Positions 61,839 to 64,000 of a stretch of 64,000 bases of DNA are shown piece by piece. The stretch is from SKKC01 sp046542845 (GTDB lineage: Bacteria; Spirochaetota; Spirochaetia; DSM-27196; SKKC01). A model generated the notes under the pieces. The model was given only the letters and a program-made list of their open reading frames with translations. It was not told the origin of the DNA and did no database searches. The stretch covers positions 1 through 64,000 of the forward strand of contig JBKHAN010000008.1 of assembly GCA_046542845.1 (NCBI GenBank), written 5' to 3'. The position numbers and the translations under genes were made by a program. The number at the start of each line of letters is the position of its first letter. Within the stretch, counting starts at the first letter, position 1.

Positions 61839-62941
61839 GCGTCAGTGTTTCCTTCGTGAGACCCGTGTCGGCTCTCCAGGTCTGGTGTACGTCTCGTGTT
61901 TGGACGAAAAATCGACCTCTTCTCCCGATACGACCCGGTTCCCATTAGAATGCTGATCCACTCCATGCCGGGGACGTTCTCGAATACTATCTTGAGCGTC
62001 ACAGTCAGCGGAACCGCAAGAAACGCCCCTGCAATTCCCCATAACCAGCCCCAGAACAGCAGCGAGAAGAGAATAATTACGGGCGAAAGGTTCAGACTGT
62101 CCCCCTGCATTTTCGGATCCAGAACATTACCGATAATGAACTGTGTGACCGTCATGGATGCGACGGCTGCTATAACCGGAGTCCAGTTGGGGGCGAACTG
62201 GAGTACGACAAACACGTAACTCAGGACAGAAATAACAATCGACCCAATGCTCGGAATAAAGTTGAACAGGAAGGTGAGAATCGCCCAGATGAACGAAAAG
62301 TCGACACCAATGATCGAAAAGCTCAGATACACTGAGACGCTGGTCATTGTGCTGACAACGATTTTCACGCTCAGGTAACGCGCAACTTGACTGTTAATGC
62401 CCGCAAATACACGACTGATTCTGTCTGTCCGCGGTCCCTGGAGTGCCTGCATCATCTTGGTGCGGATGTACGGTTTCTCGAAGAGGATGAACACCACGAA
62501 CAGGAGCATCATGGTGAAATTGCCGAGGAAGCTGGCTATTCCGCCGCTCAGAGAAAAAACGATTGAACTTATGTTCTGAGTTAGATTCAGTTCGTTCTCT
62601 ATGCCGTCCGGCAGGTTGACCAGCGCAGTCAGCTCTTCAAGCAGTTCGACAAATCGGGCTTGATAGACGGGAAAACGGCGGACAAGACTCTGAACGCTCG
62701 TATAGAACACCAGGCCAACGAGAAAACCGAATCCGATCAGTAGAACGATTACGAGTACGACGGACAAACCCCGCGGCAGCCCCAGACGCCTCATATAATC
62801 GACGATGGGGCTGAGGACATAACTCAACAATACCGCGATAACGAGGGGCAACACGATACCGGCAGTGAGACGCAGCACCGCCCCCACAGCGATAATCACG
62901 AGTATCAAAAGTAGCGGCGAGTTGACATTTTTATCCGACAT
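61835..62941 (-). CDS. AI-2E/PerM family membrane transporter
   Basis: A 368-aa protein with about eight membrane spans in the family pattern: two early helices (IVLPLVIAVLLSYVLSPIVD), LGLPRGLSVVLVIVLL, an outside helical region (QSLVRRFPVYQARFVELLEE), and the core with GIAGAFLAVPLTVTLKIVFE. Family members export various small molecules or peptides; AI-2 export is shown for few. The basic C-terminal tail is hydrophilic. No SD precedes the ATG; TACTAT ends 12 bases upstream. Confidence 0.87.
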   Translation of the reverse strand: MSDKNVNSPLLLILVIIAVGAVLRLTAGIVLPLVIAVLLSYVLSPIVDYMRRLGLPRGLSVVLVIVLLIGFGFLVGLVFYTSVQSLVRRFPVYQARFVELLEELTALVNLPDGIENELNLTQNISSIVFSLSGGIASFLGNFTMMLLFVVFILFEKPYIRTKMMQALQGPRTDRISRVFAGINSQVARYLSVKIVVSTMTSVSVYLSFSIIGVDFSFIWAILTFLFNFIPSIGSIVISVLSYVFVVLQFAPNWTPVIAAVASMTVTQFIIGNVLDPKMQGDSLNLSPVIILFSLLFWGWLWGIAGAFLAVPLTVTLKIVFENVPGMEWISILMGTGSYREKRSIFRPNTRRTPDLESRHGSHEGNTDA

Positions 62942-62953
62942 TAAAGTGAGGCC

Positions 62954-62959
62954 ATAGTA
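62954..62959 (-). promoter_or_regulatory. -10-like TACTAT for the AI-2E-family/trpS/mutY-like unit
   Basis: TACTAT on the minus strand with 12 bases to the ATG at 62941 and no SD between. The -35 (TTCCCG at 17 bases) is weak and lies in the hairpin next to it. Confidence 0.33.
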
Positions 62960-62968
62960 TCAGTAAGT

Positions 62969-62993
62969 GGGCCCGCCGGGAAGTGGTGGGCCC
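62969..62993. terminator. GC-rich hairpin downstream of lpdA
   Basis: An inverted repeat GGGCCCGCC / GGTGGGCCC with a seven-base loop lies between the end of lpdA and the next gene start. There is only a short T-run on the plus side and none on the minus strand, so it is an imperfect terminator at best. Confidence 0.4.
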
Positions 62994-63028
62994 TTTCGTC
63001 GCCGCGCACGGAAGGTTGAGCTTCCGTC

Positions 63029-64000
63029 TCAGGCGTGTATAGCCCAGCCCTCGGCAGCTCGGGCAGCTTCCATGACAGCTTCCGAGACCGTGGGATGAGC
63101 GTGAATCATAGTTGCGACGTCTTCCGGAAGCAGTTCCGCTTTCTTTGCCAGAAGAAGCTCGTGAATCAGTTCTGATGCATCCGCTCCGACAATGTGGGCG
63201 GCGAAAACTTCGTGAGTTTTTTCATCAAAAAGAATCTTGACCATGCCTTCAGACTGCTCGACTGCAACCGTCTTGCCTGCACCGCGGTAGGGAAACACGG
63301 CTTTTTTGAATTGTAAGCCCCGCTCTTTCGCCTGCGCTTCGGTGGGACCGAAGCTCGCAACCTGTGGCTCGGAATACACGGCCGCGGGAATCTCGTCTGG
63401 ATCTATACGTGCAACAGTGGTGTGTCCGGCAATATGCTCAGCCACGATTTCACCTTCTTTTGAGGCGACGTGTGCGAGGGGTGGCGTGCCAACAACGTCA
63501 CCGATCGCGTATACCCCTTTGATTCCCGTCGAGTAATAGTCATGTACCGGTATAGTGCCCTTCTCGGTTCGAATGCCAACATTCTCAAGACCCAGATTCT
63601 CCGTGTTTGACACCCGCCCAACAGCGACAAGAAGCGTGTCCGCTTCCAGCGTCTTACTTCCCGAGTCGGCAGACACTTTCAGTTTCAGGGTCTTGCCGGA
63701 TGAGTCGAGTGACTCCACCTTCGTGTTGGTCATAAACTTCACACCGCGCTTTTCGAAGGCTTTCTGTACAACCTTCACGACTTCGTCGTCCGAAGCGGGC
63801 AGAATACGCGGCAACATTTCGACTACCGTGACATCAACCCCAAACGCGTTCATGACATACGCGAACTCCATTCCTATGTAACCGCCACCCATGACCACGA
63901 GCGTCTTCGGCAGTTTTTTCATGTACAGGAGTCCGGTGCTTGACAAAATACGTTCTTCGTCAAACTCGAAGCCCGGTATCTCGCGAGGTCGGCTGCCGGT
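63029..64000 (-). CDS. lpdA: Dihydrolipoyl dehydrogenase (5' part beyond right edge)
   Basis: FAD-dependent disulfide oxidoreductase, E3 of 2-oxoacid dehydrogenase or glycine-cleavage complexes. The visible 323 residues begin inside TGSRPREIPGF (FAD-domain end). They cover the NAD-binding VVMGGGYIGMEFAYVMNAFG, VGRVSNTENLGL, VYAIGDVVGTPPLAHVASKE and the dimer domain with HAHPTVSEAVMEAA, containing the catalytic His-Glu pair. The redox Cys pair lies outside the window. The frame reads open to the edge, so an internal TTG or ATG is not the start. Confidence 0.93.
   Translation of the reverse strand, partial: TGSRPREIPGFEFDEERILSSTGLLYMKKLPKTLVVMGGGYIGMEFAYVMNAFGVDVTVVEMLPRILPASDDEVVKVVQKAFEKRGVKFMTNTKVESLDSSGKTLKLKVSADSGSKTLEADTLLVAVGRVSNTENLGLENVGIRTEKGTIPVHDYYSTGIKGVYAIGDVVGTPPLAHVASKEGEIVAEHIAGHTTVARIDPDEIPAAVYSEPQVASFGPTEAQAKERGLQFKKAVFPYRGAGKTVAVEQSEGMVKILFDEKTHEVFAAHIVGADASELIHELLLAKKAELLPEDVATMIHAHPTVSEAVMEAARAAEGWAIHA

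Noticed and set aside
63009..63024. Small CGGAAG/CTTCCG inverted repeat just after lpdA
   Set aside because: A six-base stem with no T-run; too weak to call as a terminator.

Overview
The window looks like chromosomal, core-genome DNA from a free-living spirochaete, probably of the Spirochaetaceae. It is GC-rich by eye, and almost every gene has a housekeeping or conserved family. The spirochaete call is inference. It rests on the gene mix: a Treponema-type FabV, paired MAF/DUF115 proteins, HflK/HflC, a MurE motif unlike the diaminopimelate type, a FemX-like bridge enzyme, DapL, and several large proteins that match no family I can name. I see no rRNA, tRNA, CRISPR array, phage or insertion sequence. 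No gap exceeds 300 bases; the largest is about 200 bases (11562-11759) and holds a promoter.

Layout. 1-5573, mostly minus: edge lipoprotein, rpsU (apparent AUC start), recJ and deoA, then recO, with one plus-strand HAD phosphatase. 5606-11058, plus: lon, a VanY-type peptidase, a DUF1015 protein and an exported protein; then an FtsB-like gene on minus. 11760-18988, plus: five-gene cassette of an acidic coiled-coil protein, a GAF-like protein, two tandem MAF/DUF115 proteins and a membrane protein with a decayed GGDEF domain. 19001-25351, minus: fabV, rnz, a GldF/GldG-type ABC system and a DUF4340 protein. 25458-35607, plus: hisD-like, folC, rqcH-like, a MEMO protein, a membrane pseudokinase, an unknown, murD, add. 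35580-38864, minus: metG and femX-like. 38982-41009: hflK and hflC, then a minus-strand orphan DNA methyltransferase. 42789-45412: murE and ddl. 45416-51247: nitroreductase, a GAA1/M28-like polytopic protein, dinB, an fRMsr-like protein, dapL. 51256-56643, minus: REC-STAS-REC regulator, hybrid kinase, methyltransferase, ribA. 56758-59835: outer-membrane barrel and phosphohexomutase. 59832-64000, minus: mutY-like, trpS, an AI-2E-family permease, and lpdA, which is cut by the right edge.

Functional themes. Cell-wall synthesis recurs in separate units: MurD, MurE, Ddl, FemX-like, VanY-like, FtsB-like, and DapL for diaminopimelate. Genome maintenance is spread out: RecJ, RecO, DinB, MutY-like, an orphan methylase. 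Protein quality control is covered by Lon, HflKC and RqcH.

Two expression features stand out. Many transcription-unit starts have a TTGNNN-N16-18-TANNNT promoter whose -10 box ends only 6-12 bases before the start codon, with no Shine-Dalgarno sequence, which suggests leaderless or near-leaderless mRNAs. Convergent genes abut or overlap with no visible intrinsic terminators.
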